DNA of 64,000 nt from Psychrobacter sp. 28M-43 (GCF_014770435.1 NZ_CP061739.1:2232001-2296000); one strand, 5' to 3'; shown: positions 1 to 9,889, counted from the stretch's first letter. Translations and numbers: made by a program. Notes: generated by a model from the letters alone, not told the origin.

Positions 1-236
1 CTGGTCACAGCTTATAAGGTTTTTTTATGCCTACTGATAGCGTGTTGATTATCTGATTGTCTTCATCAAACCAGCTTTGTTTTATGGTGATAATTAACCT
101 GAGTACTTTGTTTCGACACTACAAAGTAGATCGTCTGTAGAAATTCTAACTTGCAAAGCATTGAACGCTACCCCATCATATCAGTAACTTTTTATTATTA
201 GCCATGATGCCTCAAACCGTGCTGCAGAAGGATATT
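1..236. other. upstream region of the acyltransferase
   Basis: No gene is evident in the left margin. It is AT-rich and presumably carries the promoter of the lipid A acyltransferase that follows. I could not identify a convincing -35/-10 pair, and the part of the region left of the window edge is not visible. Confidence 0.4.
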
Positions 237-1325
237 ATGAAAGCGCCAGAACAATTTGACCCTAGCAAGCCATCTGCCAATAGCAGCGTGCCGCCTAGCA
301 TGAAACAGTCGGCTAAGTCGCCTGCGATACCGGCTGGCACACCGACGATTACTCAAAATCATAAGCGTACAGCGCAAGCAGATAACAAGCCATTTCAGTG
401 GCAGTTTTTATCACCAAAGAATTGGGGCATTTGGTTATTGTTTTTGATAATGCTACCAATGATATATCTGCCGTTACGCTGGCAGTTTTGGCTAGGTCGT
501 AAGCTCGGTATATTGATTTATAAAGCTGCTGGCTCACGTAGACGCGATACGCTAATCAATCTGAAGTTGGCATTTCCAGAGAAGCCCGAAGCTGAACGTG
601 AATTAATGGCCAAGCAAGTATTTGTCAATCAAGGCATTGGTGTGTTTGAAACGTTATGCGCTTGGTTCAGGCCAGATGTATTTACTAGAACTGTATCCAT
701 TTCGGGTTTACAGCATATTGTTAATGCGCAAAATGAGCAGCGACCAGTTATCCTGCTCGGTGCGCATTATACGATGCTAGATTTGGGTGGTCTCTTATGT
801 GCGCAGTTTTTCCCTGTAGATTGTATGTATCGTACGCAAAACAATCCTTTATTAGACTGGTTTATTTATAATGGTCGTACCAATATATTTGGTAAGCAAA
901 TCTCTAGTCGTGATATGCGAAGCTTAGTTACCTCTATCAAAGCAGGACACGTCATTTGGTATTCTCCTGATCAAGATTATGGTCTCAAGCAAGGTGTCAT
1001 GGCGCCATTCTTCGGTGTGCCAGCCGCGACGATTACTGCATCGCGTCGCATGGCGAAACTGGGTAGCAAAGCACAGCCGCCAGCTGTCATGGCACTGCAT
1101 ACTTATCGGCAAACACCTGACAATTTGCCGCGTGGTAAACGTCCCCATTATCATTTGACGATTACGCCAGAGTTAGATAACTACCCAAGTAAAGATGAAG
1201 TCGCTGATGCCACTCGGGTGAATGAAGTCTTAGAAGGACTCATTCGTATTGATCCTACACAGTGGATGTGGTTCCATCGCCGCTTCAAACATGGGCCAAA
1301 CGGTCGTACTGATATCTATAAGTAA
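237..1325 (+). CDS. lipid A biosynthesis acyltransferase (LpxL/LpxM/HtrB family)
   Basis: Inner-membrane acyltransferase that adds a secondary acyl chain from acyl-ACP to the lipid A precursor on the cytoplasmic face. A hydrophobic N-terminal segment (WGIWLLFLIMLPMIYLP) is followed by the catalytic HX4D motif (HYTMLD) about 177 residues in, then the family block containing YSPDQDYG and FFGVPAATITASRR. The C-terminal WMWFHRRFK is typical. I chose the ATG at 237 because AAGGA lies just before it. An in-frame ATG pair at 204-209 would add 11 residues but lacks a ribosome site. The N-terminal 60 residues are Pro/Ser/Ala-rich and probably disordered, which is longer than in the E. coli enzymes. 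LpxL versus LpxM cannot be decided here. It is transcribed in the same direction as trpS, which follows about 110 bp later. Confidence 0.9.
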   Translation: MKAPEQFDPSKPSANSSVPPSMKQSAKSPAIPAGTPTITQNHKRTAQADNKPFQWQFLSPKNWGIWLLFLIMLPMIYLPLRWQFWLGRKLGILIYKAAGSRRRDTLINLKLAFPEKPEAERELMAKQVFVNQGIGVFETLCAWFRPDVFTRTVSISGLQHIVNAQNEQRPVILLGAHYTMLDLGGLLCAQFFPVDCMYRTQNNPLLDWFIYNGRTNIFGKQISSRDMRSLVTSIKAGHVIWYSPDQDYGLKQGVMAPFFGVPAATITASRRMAKLGSKAQPPAVMALHTYRQTPDNLPRGKRPHYHLTITPELDNYPSKDEVADATRVNEVLEGLIRIDPTQWMWFHRRFKHGPNGRTDIYK

Positions 1326-1433
1326 GCCTTTATTCCCAAAAATACTGGTGAAGTTTGCTATACTTTGCGGCTAATATTTTGCATTTTAGCTATGCACTGA
1401 TAATAATTTGATAAACAAAATAACGGATTTTCC

Positions 1434-2519
1434 ATGAGCAATAACAGTACTCCTGACAACCAAGCTTCTGATACTTCAACTGAAGCCAAGCGCATTCTGA
1501 CTGGTATCAAACCGACTGGTATTCCGCACTTAGGTAACTATGTTGGCGCGATTCGTCCAGCGATTGAGTCTATTCAAAATAGTGATCATGAAGCGTTTTT
1601 CTTTTTAGCAGACTACCATGGCATCATCGGCTGCTATGACCCTGCTATCATTCATGAGTCGACTAGAGCCATTGCCGCTACGTGGATTGCTTGTGGTCTA
1701 GACCCAGAGCGCGTCACGTTCTATCGTCAGTCAGACGTGCCTGAGATTCCAGAACTTGCTTGGATTTTGAACTGTTCATGTGCCAAAGGTTTGATGAACC
1801 GCGCCCATGCCTATAAAGCAGCCGTTGATATCAATACAGAAAAAGCTGATGTCGATCCTGATCAAGGTGTCACCATGGGTCTGTTTGGTTATCCCGTACT
1901 AATGGCAGCTGATATCTTGATGTTTAATGCGACCCACGTGCCTGTTGGTCGTGACCAAGTGCAGCATATCGAGATGGCGCGTGATATCGCAGGTACTTTT
2001 AATCATCGTTATAAGTCGCTTTTCACGTTACCGTCCGCAGTCGTTGATAACGATATACCGCTGCTTACTGGGCTTGATGGCCGCAAGATGAGTAAGAGCT
2101 ATAGCAATACGATTCCCCTCTTCGGTGAGCCAAATCCACAAGTCAGTCCTGAAAAACAAATGCATAAAGCCATCATGAAAATTGTGACTAACTCACAGCT
2201 ACCTGATGAGCCAAAAGATCCAGATGACTCAGCTATCTTTGAGATTTATAAAGCATTTGCGACCGCTGAAGAGATTGCTGATATGCGTGCGCGTTATGCC
2301 GCTGGTATTGGCTGGGGTGACGCTAAGCAAGCCCTATTTGATAAGATTAATGACGAAATCGCGCCATTCCGTGCACGTTACGAAGAGCTGATGGCCAATC
2401 CAAAAGAGCTAGAAGAAATCTTGCAGATGGGTGCGGATAAAGCCCGTCGCCATAGTCGTAAGCAACTAGACAAAGCTCGCCGTGCTATTGGCATCCGTCC
2501 GCTTGCTAAGCTTAAATAA
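1434..2519 (+). CDS. trpS: tryptophanyl-tRNA synthetase
   Basis: Class I aminoacyl-tRNA synthetase that charges tRNA-Trp in the cytoplasm. The HIGH-type signature appears as PHLGN (residues 31-35) after TGIKPTG, and the KMSKS loop is GRKMSKS (KMSKS at 218-222). AGNCS-like substrate-site motifs such as [18 protein letters not shown] fit bacterial TrpRS. At 361 residues it is slightly longer than the usual 330-340, owing to a 20-residue Ser/Thr/Asn-rich N-terminal extension and a basic C-terminal tail. An ACGGA sequence precedes the ATG. The gene stands about 50 bp ahead of scpA and may be co-transcribed with it. Confidence 0.97.
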   Translation: MSNNSTPDNQASDTSTEAKRILTGIKPTGIPHLGNYVGAIRPAIESIQNSDHEAFFFLADYHGIIGCYDPAIIHESTRAIAATWIACGLDPERVTFYRQSDVPEIPELAWILNCSCAKGLMNRAHAYKAAVDINTEKADVDPDQGVTMGLFGYPVLMAADILMFNATHVPVGRDQVQHIEMARDIAGTFNHRYKSLFTLPSAVVDNDIPLLTGLDGRKMSKSYSNTIPLFGEPNPQVSPEKQMHKAIMKIVTNSQLPDEPKDPDDSAIFEIYKAFATAEEIADMRARYAAGIGWGDAKQALFDKINDEIAPFRARYEELMANPKELEEILQMGADKARRHSRKQLDKARRAIGIRPLAKLK

Positions 2520-2567
2520 TCGTTGCTGGAATAGTCATTTCAATGACGCAATTTATTATCAAAGCGA

Positions 2568-3518
2568 GTGCTAAACGTGCAAACTGAACCAAACACCAAA
2601 CAGGCGGCTTTGTCTAAAGCCGCCTTATCTGCTATGGCTGATTCAATCTCTGAGCCTATAGAAAATCAGAGCGAGCTTGATGAGTCAATCAACCATGATA
2701 TGTCGCTACGTATATATCAAACGCCTGTGCAGCATTTGCCAGAAGACCTGTATGTACCGCCGCAAGCATTTGCTATTTGGTTAGAGCAGTTTGCTGGTCC
2801 GTTGGATTTTCTGTTGTATTTGGTCAAAAAGAACAACGTCGATTTGACTCAGATGCCCATTCTGCCCATCACTGAGCAGTACTTAGCTTATATCGGTGAG
2901 TTGGATACCGAACACTTTGAGTTAGCGGGTGACTATCTGCTAATGGCATCAACGCTCATCGCTATCAAAACCGAACTGCTATTGCCTGCCCCTGATACCC
3001 CAACCGACGAGCGTGATCCAAAAGCAGAACTGATCGAACGCCTCGAAGAGTACGCGCAAATCAAAGTGGTCAGTCAGCGCCTAGACAATCTAGTACGCTT
3101 AGAACGCGATGTGTTTTTGGCCATGGTTAGTATGCCTGGTCAAGACGTTATGAATGCAGAACTGCCAAGCTACTCACCTAACTTACTGATTGATAGCTTA
3201 TTTAAAATGCAGCTACAGCCTGACTATCAAATGCATACGATCAAAGTTGATGCAGTACCACTTGCCGATCGCATTGCTAGTATTAGTAGGCAATTAAGTA
3301 CAGATGGGGCGCGCTCCTTTTATGAGCTACTGGATAAGGCACAAGGTAAAATAGGCGTGGTCGTGAGTTTCGTCGCCGTACTTGAGCTTATAAAGCGGCA
3401 GTTGGTTGGTGTGGTTAACATTGAGACAGATAGTGACATCGTCAACTCTGCTCCCAATGACGAACCGTCTGATGTGGATAGTGAGCCTACCGCACTTACG
3501 TTACAGTGGTTAGCCTAG
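2568..3518 (+). CDS. scpA: segregation and condensation protein A (kleisin)
   Basis: Kleisin subunit of the Smc-ScpAB condensin, bridging Smc heads and binding ScpB for chromosome compaction and segregation. The N-terminal Smc-binding region is recognisable in FAGPLDFLLYLVKK, followed by LTQMPILPITEQYL and GDYLLMASTLIAIKTELLLP. The C-terminal winged helix includes FYELLDKAQGKIGVVVSFVAVLELIK. The frame opens with GTG at 2568. An in-frame ATG at 2634 is possible, so the first 22 low-complexity residues are uncertain. At 316 residues it is longer than typical ScpA (about 250) because of N- and C-terminal acidic extensions. The neighbouring scpB confirms the assignment. Confidence 0.93.
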   Translation: MLNVQTEPNTKQAALSKAALSAMADSISEPIENQSELDESINHDMSLRIYQTPVQHLPEDLYVPPQAFAIWLEQFAGPLDFLLYLVKKNNVDLTQMPILPITEQYLAYIGELDTEHFELAGDYLLMASTLIAIKTELLLPAPDTPTDERDPKAELIERLEEYAQIKVVSQRLDNLVRLERDVFLAMVSMPGQDVMNAELPSYSPNLLIDSLFKMQLQPDYQMHTIKVDAVPLADRIASISRQLSTDGARSFYELLDKAQGKIGVVVSFVAVLELIKRQLVGVVNIETDSDIVNSAPNDEPSDVDSEPTALTLQWLA

Positions 3519-3588
3519 CAGGCTCTAAGATTGTCTCCTAGCCCATTCTCTATCAAAATCACAATATTGAAATAAGAGCATACTTTAG

Positions 3589-4203
3589 ATGGTAGATATT
3601 GAAGACTCAAAGCAACATGATGAGACCCTAGAACCAACAACTATGATTACATCTCCATCAGCTGAAGCGCAGCATGATTCTTTGGAAGAGTTGAGTAAAC
3701 GTATCGAGGTGCTGTTGCATGCCTCAGAAGCACCGCTGACCGCTCACTCGTTAAAAAAACATTTGTCATTATCTACTAAAGAATTAAAGCAAACCTTAGA
3801 AGTGTTGCAACAACGCTTAGATACAGGTGTGCTTAGGCTACATGAGACAGCTAGCGGTTATCGTCTACAGATATCTGATGACTATAGCAGTCTAATCCAA
3901 CGTACTTTTCCGCAGCGTCAGGAGCGCCTGAGCCAAGCTTTACTTGAAACCCTAAGTGTCATTGCATACAAGCAACCTGTGACACGCAGTGATATCGAGC
4001 ATGTGCGCGGAGTGACATTATCGAGCAATATACTGCGCCAGCTGTTTGATAAAGGATGGATTGTGGAGAAAGGCTTTAAAGATACTCTAGGTCGTCCTGC
4101 ATTGCTGCATACTACTGCGCAGTTTTTAGATGCGTTTGGATTAAGCCATCTGGATGAACTACCTCCTATGCCAGATATGGAAACCATACGAGCTATGTCT
4201 TAA
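3589..4203 (+). CDS. scpB: segregation and condensation protein B
   Basis: Partner of ScpA in the Smc condensin; a dimer of tandem winged-helix proteins. The first winged helix covers roughly residues 30-105 and the second roughly 105-180, with the family signature QALLETLSVIAYKQPVTRSDIEHVRGV and the block LGRPALLHTTAQFLDAFGL. The order scpA-scpB is conserved across many bacteria. The gene starts 70 bp after scpA and ends at a strong terminator. The N-terminal 30 residues are acidic and poorly conserved in the family. Confidence 0.94.
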   Translation: MVDIEDSKQHDETLEPTTMITSPSAEAQHDSLEELSKRIEVLLHASEAPLTAHSLKKHLSLSTKELKQTLEVLQQRLDTGVLRLHETASGYRLQISDDYSSLIQRTFPQRQERLSQALLETLSVIAYKQPVTRSDIEHVRGVTLSSNILRQLFDKGWIVEKGFKDTLGRPALLHTTAQFLDAFGLSHLDELPPMPDMETIRAMS

Positions 4204-4236
4204 ATTTTCTGCTGAACAAACTATAGTTACTCACAT

Positions 4237-4273
4237 AAAAAAGGACAGACCGCATAGGATCTGTCCTTTTTAT
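4237..4273. terminator. bidirectional intrinsic terminator between scpB and lolA
   Basis: A perfect 12-bp stem (4238-4249 with 4260-4271, core AAGGACAGA/TCTGTCCTT) with a 10-nt loop has A-tracts and T-tracts on both sides. It lies between the converging scpB and lolA genes and should work in both directions. Confidence 0.9.
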
Positions 4274-4324
4274 TACGTTGCTAATTTTAAACTGATAATC
4301 AAAACCTAGCAATATATCTGTTAA

Positions 4325-5011
4325 TTACTGATTAATCACATCAACACCCTTTGGCGGTGTAAATTTAAACTGACTGCTACCAATACTTGGATTCATTTTG
4401 ATACCGCTAAATTTAATAGAGGTTGTTTGACCCAAAGTGTCATTCAATACCATCATGACAGGTTTGCCACCACTAAAGCTTATTGAAAGACTTTTAAAAC
4501 TTGCATTGTCTGACTTGGGATAGAGCACATAGTAGTTTTTGTTGTCATATGGCTGAGTGATCTTAAAGTTTTGATCAATTTTGCTCGGATCACCCGATAG
4601 TAGCAAGGCTGGTGTATTACCAACTTGGCTGTCGACGTTTTGCTTAGTCGCTTGCTCTAAATCCTTGTCATAAACCCACATAGAATTACCATTAGCAACG
4701 ATCAACTGCTCTGATGGTGACTTGGTTTCCCAGCGAAAGTTATTTGGACGTTGGACGCTCATGGAGCCTTTAAACGTACCACTACTCGCGCCTTTAGTCG
4801 TTTGACTAAAATTAGCCGTCATACTCTTGGTATTGGTCAGCAATTTGTTCAGACGTTTAGCAGCTGTTAGGTTGTCAGCAGGAGCTGCTGTGGCCGTTTG
4901 AGTCAATGCCATCATTGGCGCCGCGATACCTAGCGATGTCATTAATACACCTGCTAAAGCGCCACTCATCATCTTCTGTTTGGTTGATTTTTTCGTAGAT
5001 AAGTTCATCAT
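4325..5011 (-). CDS. lolA: outer-membrane lipoprotein carrier protein
   Basis: Periplasmic chaperone that takes lipoproteins from the LolCDE ABC transporter and passes them to LolB at the outer membrane. A long signal peptide (KKSTKQKMMSGALAGVLMTS, then ALTQTATAAPA) is followed by the mature LolA fold with NFSQTTKG, RPNNFRWETKSPSEQ and MWVYDKDLEQATKQ, which are family hallmarks. Length (228 residues) fits the family plus a long leader. Two adjacent ATGs (5011 and 5008) are possible starts behind an AGAGGA ribosome site. It is monocistronic, facing away from rpmA. Confidence 0.92.
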   Translation of the reverse strand: MMNLSTKKSTKQKMMSGALAGVLMTSLGIAAPMMALTQTATAAPADNLTAAKRLNKLLTNTKSMTANFSQTTKGASSGTFKGSMSVQRPNNFRWETKSPSEQLIVANGNSMWVYDKDLEQATKQNVDSQVGNTPALLLSGDPSKIDQNFKITQPYDNKNYYVLYPKSDNASFKSLSISFSGGKPVMMVLNDTLGQTTSIKFSGIKMNPSIGSSQFKFTPPKGVDVINQ

Positions 5012-5335
5012 AAATCCTCTCTAAAAAAGCATAATCGCTTTAAAGTTGTCGCTAAAAATAAAATGTTCTATTGAAATTCTTGTTTTCTATAAATACTGAT
5101 TTTACCAAGCTAAAACTGGTAACCATCAGCAATGGCAACAGTGTGCCAGTTTTTTTATTACGCGCCTAGTCATGATTTGCAATCTTTACTACGGCTGCCA
5201 TACACGCTTGTAACCAATGCAGTTACACGGTAAAAGTTTGCATTTAGAACTCTTAGCCATAGTAATTACGCTAATAGTGGCCTTAAAAATATCGCTTAGA
5301 AGAATCATCATTATCTTACGGTACCCTATAAATGT
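5012..5335. other. intergenic region upstream of lolA
   Basis: AT-rich spacer between lolA and the rpmA terminator. It presumably holds the lolA promoter. No open frame, tRNA or further repeat was recognised. Confidence 0.4.
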
Positions 5336-5374
5336 AAAAAGCCCCTACTACCATAAGGCAGTAAGGGCTTTTTT
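5336..5374 (-). terminator. intrinsic terminator of rplU-rpmA
   Basis: On the minus strand an inverted repeat, AAGCCCTTACTGCC against GGTAGTAGGGGCTT with two G-U wobbles and a 4-nt loop, is followed by a T-run. It sits about 50 bp past the rpmA stop codon. Confidence 0.88.
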
Positions 5375-5422
5375 AATTATCTGATCATTCTATCCAAAGA
5401 ACAAAACGATCTAAATAGATAA

Positions 5423-5680
5423 TTATGCGTTTTCAACCGTAACATAACGACGGTTAAATTTACCTTTGGTCGCAAACTTTACAACACCGTCATTCAGTGC
5501 AAATAAAGTATGGTCACGACCCATGCCAACGCCTTCGCCTGCGTGGAATTCTGTACCACGTTGACGAACGATGATGTTACCAGCTGTGATAGCTTGGCCA
5601 CCAAAGATTTTTACGCCTAGCATTTTTGGGTTTGAATCACGACCGTTACGGCTCGAACCGGCAGCTTTTTTATGTGCCAT
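5423..5680 (-). CDS. rpmA: 50S ribosomal protein L27
   Basis: Large-subunit ribosomal protein near the peptidyl-transferase centre. The N-terminus [16 protein letters not shown], then GVKIFGGQ and the internal [14 protein letters not shown] and [11 protein letters not shown] are near-invariant L27 sequence, and 85 residues is the normal length. It lies downstream of rplU in the usual rplU-rpmA operon and ends at a terminator. Confidence 0.98.
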   Translation of the reverse strand: MAHKKAAGSSRNGRDSNPKMLGVKIFGGQAITAGNIIVRQRGTEFHAGEGVGMGRDHTLFALNDGVVKFATKGKFNRRYVTVENA

Positions 5681-5771
5681 GAGAAAATCTCCTTGTTAAT
5701 TTGACTTATCGCTGATGCGATAACTCTTAAGCATTTAGTGCGCTATTTAGCAATAATTGCTAAATGGATAA

Positions 5772-6083
5772 TTAGGCATTAATCGCTTTGATTTTTAACA
5801 AGGTGTACCATTGGCGGTGACCTTGTTCTTTGTGATAATGCTTACGACGGTTGTGCTTGATGATACGGATTTTTTCGCCGCGACCATGCTCAACAACTTC
5901 AACTTCTACGCTAGCGCCGTCAACAACAGGCTGACCGATTTTGACGTTATCGCCGTCAACAACCATCAACACGTCTTCAAATTTGATTGTTTCGCCTTTT
6001 TCTGCTTTTAGTAGTTCAACTTTAAGCAACTCATCGACGACTACACGGTGTTGTTTACCACCAGTTTTGATTACTGCGTACAT
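5772..6083 (-). CDS. rplU: 50S ribosomal protein L21
   Basis: Large-subunit ribosomal protein that binds 23S r[17 protein letters not shown] at the N-terminus and [19 protein letters not shown] near the C-terminus are classic L21 signatures; 103 residues is normal. It is the first gene of the rplU-rpmA operon and is divergent from ispB, the arrangement seen in many gammaproteobacteria. Confidence 0.98.
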   Translation of the reverse strand: MYAVIKTGGKQHRVVVDELLKVELLKAEKGETIKFEDVLMVVDGDNVKIGQPVVDGASVEVEVVEHGRGEKIRIIKHNRRKHYHKEQGHRQWYTLLKIKAINA

Positions 6084-6652
6084 TGTATGACTCCGTTTAA
6101 CCCGTGTGCCGTGGCTGATGTTATACCAACGCTTTTACGACGAACACGACAGGGAAAAATTAAAGGCAAGATTTTACGGCTTTTTGCTCATAAAAGCAAG
6201 CCGCGCCTCTTGTTTTTGCAAGGTGGTTACACTAATGACCATCTCTCGTTTTGCTATAACGGCTGCTCATCAAGGAAAGTCGATAAACGACAATACGAAT
6301 ATAAACATGAGAAATAGTAAGGATAAGTGATAGATTAAGCCCAACAGCGGCCATTATAACTTATGCAATCAGTTACTTACAGCCTTTTATGAATCATTTA
6401 TGTGACCAATAAGCTTAAAACGCGCTAGAGTATATATCTGTAAAACATAAGACATTTCTTATCGTTTTTATTCTATTCAATAGGCATAGTAAGCCCTGTA
6501 TATCATATGCTTGACCTACTTGTGCTATATACTTTAACCAACAATTTAAGCAGATAGCTATGCTATCATAAGCGAAATAATACCTTACCTATAGATAGAT
6601 AAAGTCAAGGTTATAAAAACTCTCTTTACTCTTATTAATATGACTATTTATT
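6084..6652. other. rplU/ispB divergent intergenic region
   Basis: A 569-bp region that must carry the rplU promoter and leader on the minus strand and the ispB promoter on the plus strand. Two overlapping plus-strand open frames of 70-90 codons near 6048-6330 start inside rplU and resemble no known protein, so I regard them as non-coding. A long transcribed leader for rplU is possible but no defined structure was worked out. Confidence 0.5.
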
Positions 6653-7678
6653 ATGACTATTACCTCTTTAAGTAACACCGATTCCATTCCGCAATCAACC
6701 CCTAGCTATGCTGATATTCAAAGTATTGTAGCCAATGATTTTGAGGTGATGGACAAGCAAGTATTTGGTAGTCTCAACTCAAAAGTACAGCTCGTTATGA
6801 GCGTCTCTCAGCATGTGATCAATGCTGGTGGTAAGCGTATGCGCCCGCTGATTACGCTATTGTGTGCCCGTATGTTCGATGACAATCCTTCAGAAAAGGC
6901 CATGCACCTAGCAGCTATCACGGAAATGCTACATACCGCTACTCTAGTCCATGACGATGTGATCGACGAATCAGGACAGCGCCGTGGTAAGCCGACGGCA
7001 AACGCTACATGGGACAATGCCACTGCCGTATTGGTCGGTGACTATCTGATTGCTCGTGCCTTTAATCTCTTGGTTGGTTTTCAGAGCCTGCCACTGTTGC
7101 AAGTGTTCTCTGATGGGACTTGTGACATTGCCGAAGGCGAAGTGTTGCAGCTACAGCACCAGCATAACCCTGCCGCGACAGAAGAAGATTACTTACGCAT
7201 TATCGATGGCAAAACTTCACGCCTGTTCATGATGGCGACCCAAGGTGCTGCTATCTTGCAAGATAAGACAGAATATATGACGGCATTGGGTGATTTCGGA
7301 CAGCACTTTGGTAATGCTTTCCAAATTATCGATGATGTGCTCGACTATAGTGGCGATAGCGACGTAATGGGCAAAAACCTAGGCGACGACCTTGCCGAAG
7401 GCAAACCTACCCTACCGACTATCAAAGCACTCGAGCTACTCAAAGACAGCGACACTGAAGGCTATGAGCAGTTACGTATCGCCGTACAGACAGGTAAGAC
7501 ACCAAATGCTGAGCAGCTGATTGAGTTGGTACGTAGTTCTGGCTCATTGGCTTATTGTAAGCAGCGCGCATTGGAAGAAACCAAACTGGCGCAAGATGCA
7601 CTGAGCACGCTACCAGACAACCGTTATCGTACAGGCTTATATCAATTGACTGAACTCGCTAGCGCCCGATTAGTATAA
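6653..7678 (+). CDS. ispB: octaprenyl diphosphate synthase
   Basis: Trans-long-chain prenyl diphosphate synthase that makes the side chain of ubiquinone by condensing isopentenyl diphosphate units. Both Asp-rich Mg-binding motifs are visible: DDVID (residues 101-105) and DDVLD (227-231), with GGKRMRP and the GKTSRLF region. Length (341) fits IspB. The location divergent from rplU-rpmA is the same as in E. coli and supports IspB over IspA. A terminator follows directly. Confidence 0.94.
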   Translation: MTITSLSNTDSIPQSTPSYADIQSIVANDFEVMDKQVFGSLNSKVQLVMSVSQHVINAGGKRMRPLITLLCARMFDDNPSEKAMHLAAITEMLHTATLVHDDVIDESGQRRGKPTANATWDNATAVLVGDYLIARAFNLLVGFQSLPLLQVFSDGTCDIAEGEVLQLQHQHNPAATEEDYLRIIDGKTSRLFMMATQGAAILQDKTEYMTALGDFGQHFGNAFQIIDDVLDYSGDSDVMGKNLGDDLAEGKPTLPTIKALELLKDSDTEGYEQLRIAVQTGKTPNAEQLIELVRSSGSLAYCKQRALEETKLAQDALSTLPDNRYRTGLYQLTELASARLV

Positions 7679-7686
7679 TTAAAGCC

Positions 7687-7728
7687 GAGTCGTCTATGTT
7701 ATTAACTAATTAAGACGACTCTTTTTTT
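7687..7728 (+). terminator. intrinsic terminator of ispB
   Basis: Perfect 9-bp inverted repeat GAGTCGTCT/AGACGACTC (7687-7695 and 7713-7721) followed by seven T residues, starting 8 bp after the ispB stop codon. Confidence 0.92.
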
Positions 7729-8488
7729 GACAGAATTTTTTAGCATGGCTTTTTAGCAAATTTCTTTAGCAATTGATAAATAAAAAGCCCGTAAATTGGA
7801 AACTACCCTCTTAAAAACTAGCATGTCAGCCAAATCGTTACCTTTCTTTAAGTTTCATACATCCTTGCAGTACTATAATCGTATAAGGCTTTTTGGCAGT
7901 CGGTTAAAGTTTGACAATGCTTAGTAGAGACATACTGATAGTTATTTTTTATGACTGTAATTAGGGGTTGCTAAAATTGTCATTTTGTTGACAAAGTCGA
8001 TTTTCTATCGTTTAAAAGCCTTAGTTACTATAGGGTTTTAGATTTATAACAAAAGTTTACAATATATTTTGATACTAGGTTGTGCATGGTTCTATTAGCT
8101 GTTAATAGAGACGACGCTTACTATGACGGTAATCTATTAATTCGTAAACTGTAATATTACTGCTTTTCGGTCCAGCTCATATCGCAAACTACTTGACTGT
8201 GGGGTTACCCCAATAGTTTATAATGACTCATTAAATTTATTAATCCATTCTGTGGTTTGCTTAAACAATTAATGCTAAATAATTCTTTCGATACTTAATC
8301 CATATCGATGTCAGATTTTCTATTAGTCATATTTCACTAACGGAATAATCTGAAATTGGAATAAATAATGCTAGCTTAGGCTATTTACTCTTTTCATTTA
8401 GCATTAGCAAGACCCTTGTATTCAGTACGCCAAACTTATTGATCGATTTTTATACTGTCACTATTTATATATATTGCCGAGGACATTG
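7729..8488. other. long non-coding region upstream of the RND efflux operon
   Basis: About 760 bp without a credible gene, unusually long for this window, and there is no divergent TetR/MarR-type regulator as in many RND loci. It contains one promoter-like sequence at 7988-8016 (TTGACA, 17-bp spacer, TTTAAA) and a second at 8193-8224 with a palindrome in its spacer, listed separately. The operon leader could therefore be 250-450 nt long. Confidence 0.5.
8193..8224 (+). promoter_or_regulatory. candidate promoter/operator of the RND efflux operon
   Basis: TTGACT (8193-8198) and a perfect TATAAT (8219-8224) are separated by 20 bp, longer than the usual 17. The spacer contains the perfect dyad TGGGGTTACCCCA (8200-8212). 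A dyad inside an over-long spacer is the arrangement expected for a repressor site or a MerR-type activator. The regulator is not encoded next to the operon. This is inference from sequence shape only. Confidence 0.45.
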
Positions 8489-9889
8489 ATGAAGCACTCT
8501 TATCTTGCGCTTGTAATAGCATCTGTACTATCTGGAGCTGTACTGGTTGGCTGTGACAACAACGAGGACGCCGCTGGTGAGCAAGCTGCACAGCAGCAAA
8601 TGCCGCCTGCGGTTGTCAACGTTCAGACAGTCACTCTCGATACCGTCCCTCAAGTACAAACTTTTTCTGGTCGTACTGCAGCTTATCAAACTGCCGACGT
8701 CCGCCCCCAGGTCAACGGTGTGATTGACGAAGTACTATTCCGTGAAGGAAGCAACGTCAAAAAAGGTCAGCCACTGTATCGTATCAACACCGACAACTAT
8801 GCCTCATCTGTAACGAGTGGCCAAGCCGCCGTACAGCAGTCACAAGCTAACTATCAGACTGCTGTGGCAAACAATGCCAATGCAAAAGCTGAGCTAGTCA
8901 GCCGTCAAGCGTCATTAGCACAAGCACAAAACGACTTACAACGTCTGCAAGGTCTGGTCAGTATTGATGCCATCTCAAAGCAGCAGTACGATCAAGCACA
9001 AACAGCCGTACGTACGGCACAAGCAGCTGTACAAAGTGCCGCCGCCGCTGTCGGTCAAACTCAAGCAGGTATTGAGAGCGCAAAAGCAGGCATTCAGACC
9101 GCAAAAGCAGGTTTAGAAGCCAGTACCTTAGATCTAAACCGTACAATCGTACGCGCACCGCTTACTGGCCGTACTGATCGCTCTAGCGTCACTGCTGGTA
9201 CTCTAGTCAGTGCTGGTCAAGCAGATCCATTGGTAACTATTTCACGCTTAGACCCTATCTACGTTGATATCAGCCAGTCTTCTTCTGAGTTGCTAAAGCT
9301 TCGTCAGCAGATAGCAGATGGTACTGCTCAGCCAGGTATGAACTCAGTTGAATTGGTACTAGAAGATGGTTCTGTCTATCCAGTACGCGGTAAGCTTGCA
9401 CTGTCTGAAGCCAAAGTTGACGAGTCAACAGGCGCTGTCACCTTGCGTGCTATTTTCCCAAACAGCAATAACATCCTGCTACCAGGTATGTATGTCACGG
9501 CACGTTTGACACAGAGTGTTATTACCAACGCAGCCCTTGTCCCGCAAAGTGCAGTCACTCGTACGCCGAAGAGTGAGACGCAAGTCTATATCGTTGACGA
9601 AAATAATAAAATCCAAGTACGTCCGGTCACCATTAATGGTACTTACGATGGACAATGGGTCGTTACTGAAGGCTTGAAAGCAGGTGACAAAGTGGTTGTG
9701 ATTGGTGGTGCTAAGGTCAAGCCTGACCAAGAAGTGGTCGCTAAACCATTAGAAAGTGCAAATCCAGCACCAGCTGCACAAAGTGCGCCTAATACCAAAA
9801 CGCCGCAGCAAGCCGCAAAAACGATGGATAAAAAGCCAGCTGGCGATGAGACTTCTACCAAAAAACCAACAGAAGCCGCTGCCAACTAA
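8489..9889 (+). CDS. RND efflux periplasmic adaptor (membrane fusion lipoprotein, MexA/AcrA type)
   Basis: Periplasmic adaptor that links an inner-membrane RND pump to an outer-membrane channel. The signal peptide ends in a lipobox (LVGC), so it is lipid-anchored. The lipoyl/barrel-sandwich half (QTFSGRTAAYQTADVRPQV), an Ala/Gln-rich alpha-helical hairpin (about residues 95-190) and the second half (LDLNRTIVRAPLTGRTDRSS) are in the usual order. I use the ATG at 8489 because GAGGA lies 5 nt upstream; the frame is open from a TTG 15 bp earlier. The C-terminal 45 residues are Ala/Lys/Pro-rich and probably unstructured. First gene of a three-gene operon. Confidence 0.94.
   Translation: MKHSYLALVIASVLSGAVLVGCDNNEDAAGEQAAQQQMPPAVVNVQTVTLDTVPQVQTFSGRTAAYQTADVRPQVNGVIDEVLFREGSNVKKGQPLYRINTDNYASSVTSGQAAVQQSQANYQTAVANNANAKAELVSRQASLAQAQNDLQRLQGLVSIDAISKQQYDQAQTAVRTAQAAVQSAAAAVGQTQAGIESAKAGIQTAKAGLEASTLDLNRTIVRAPLTGRTDRSSVTAGTLVSAGQADPLVTISRLDPIYVDISQSSSELLKLRQQIADGTAQPGMNSVELVLEDGSVYPVRGKLALSEAKVDESTGAVTLRAIFPNSNNILLPGMYVTARLTQSVITNAALVPQSAVTRTPKSETQVYIVDENNKIQVRPVTINGTYDGQWVVTEGLKAGDKVVVIGGAKVKPDQEVVAKPLESANPAPAAQSAPNTKTPQQAAKTMDKKPAGDETSTKKPTEAAAN

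Noticed and set aside
6048..6330. Two overlapping plus-strand open frames upstream of rplU
   Set aside because: They begin inside or next to rplU, overlap each other and resemble no protein family; better explained as leader DNA.
8474..8488. TTG start for the efflux adaptor
   Set aside because: GAGGA 5 nt before the ATG at 8489 and a normal lipoprotein leader favour the later start.
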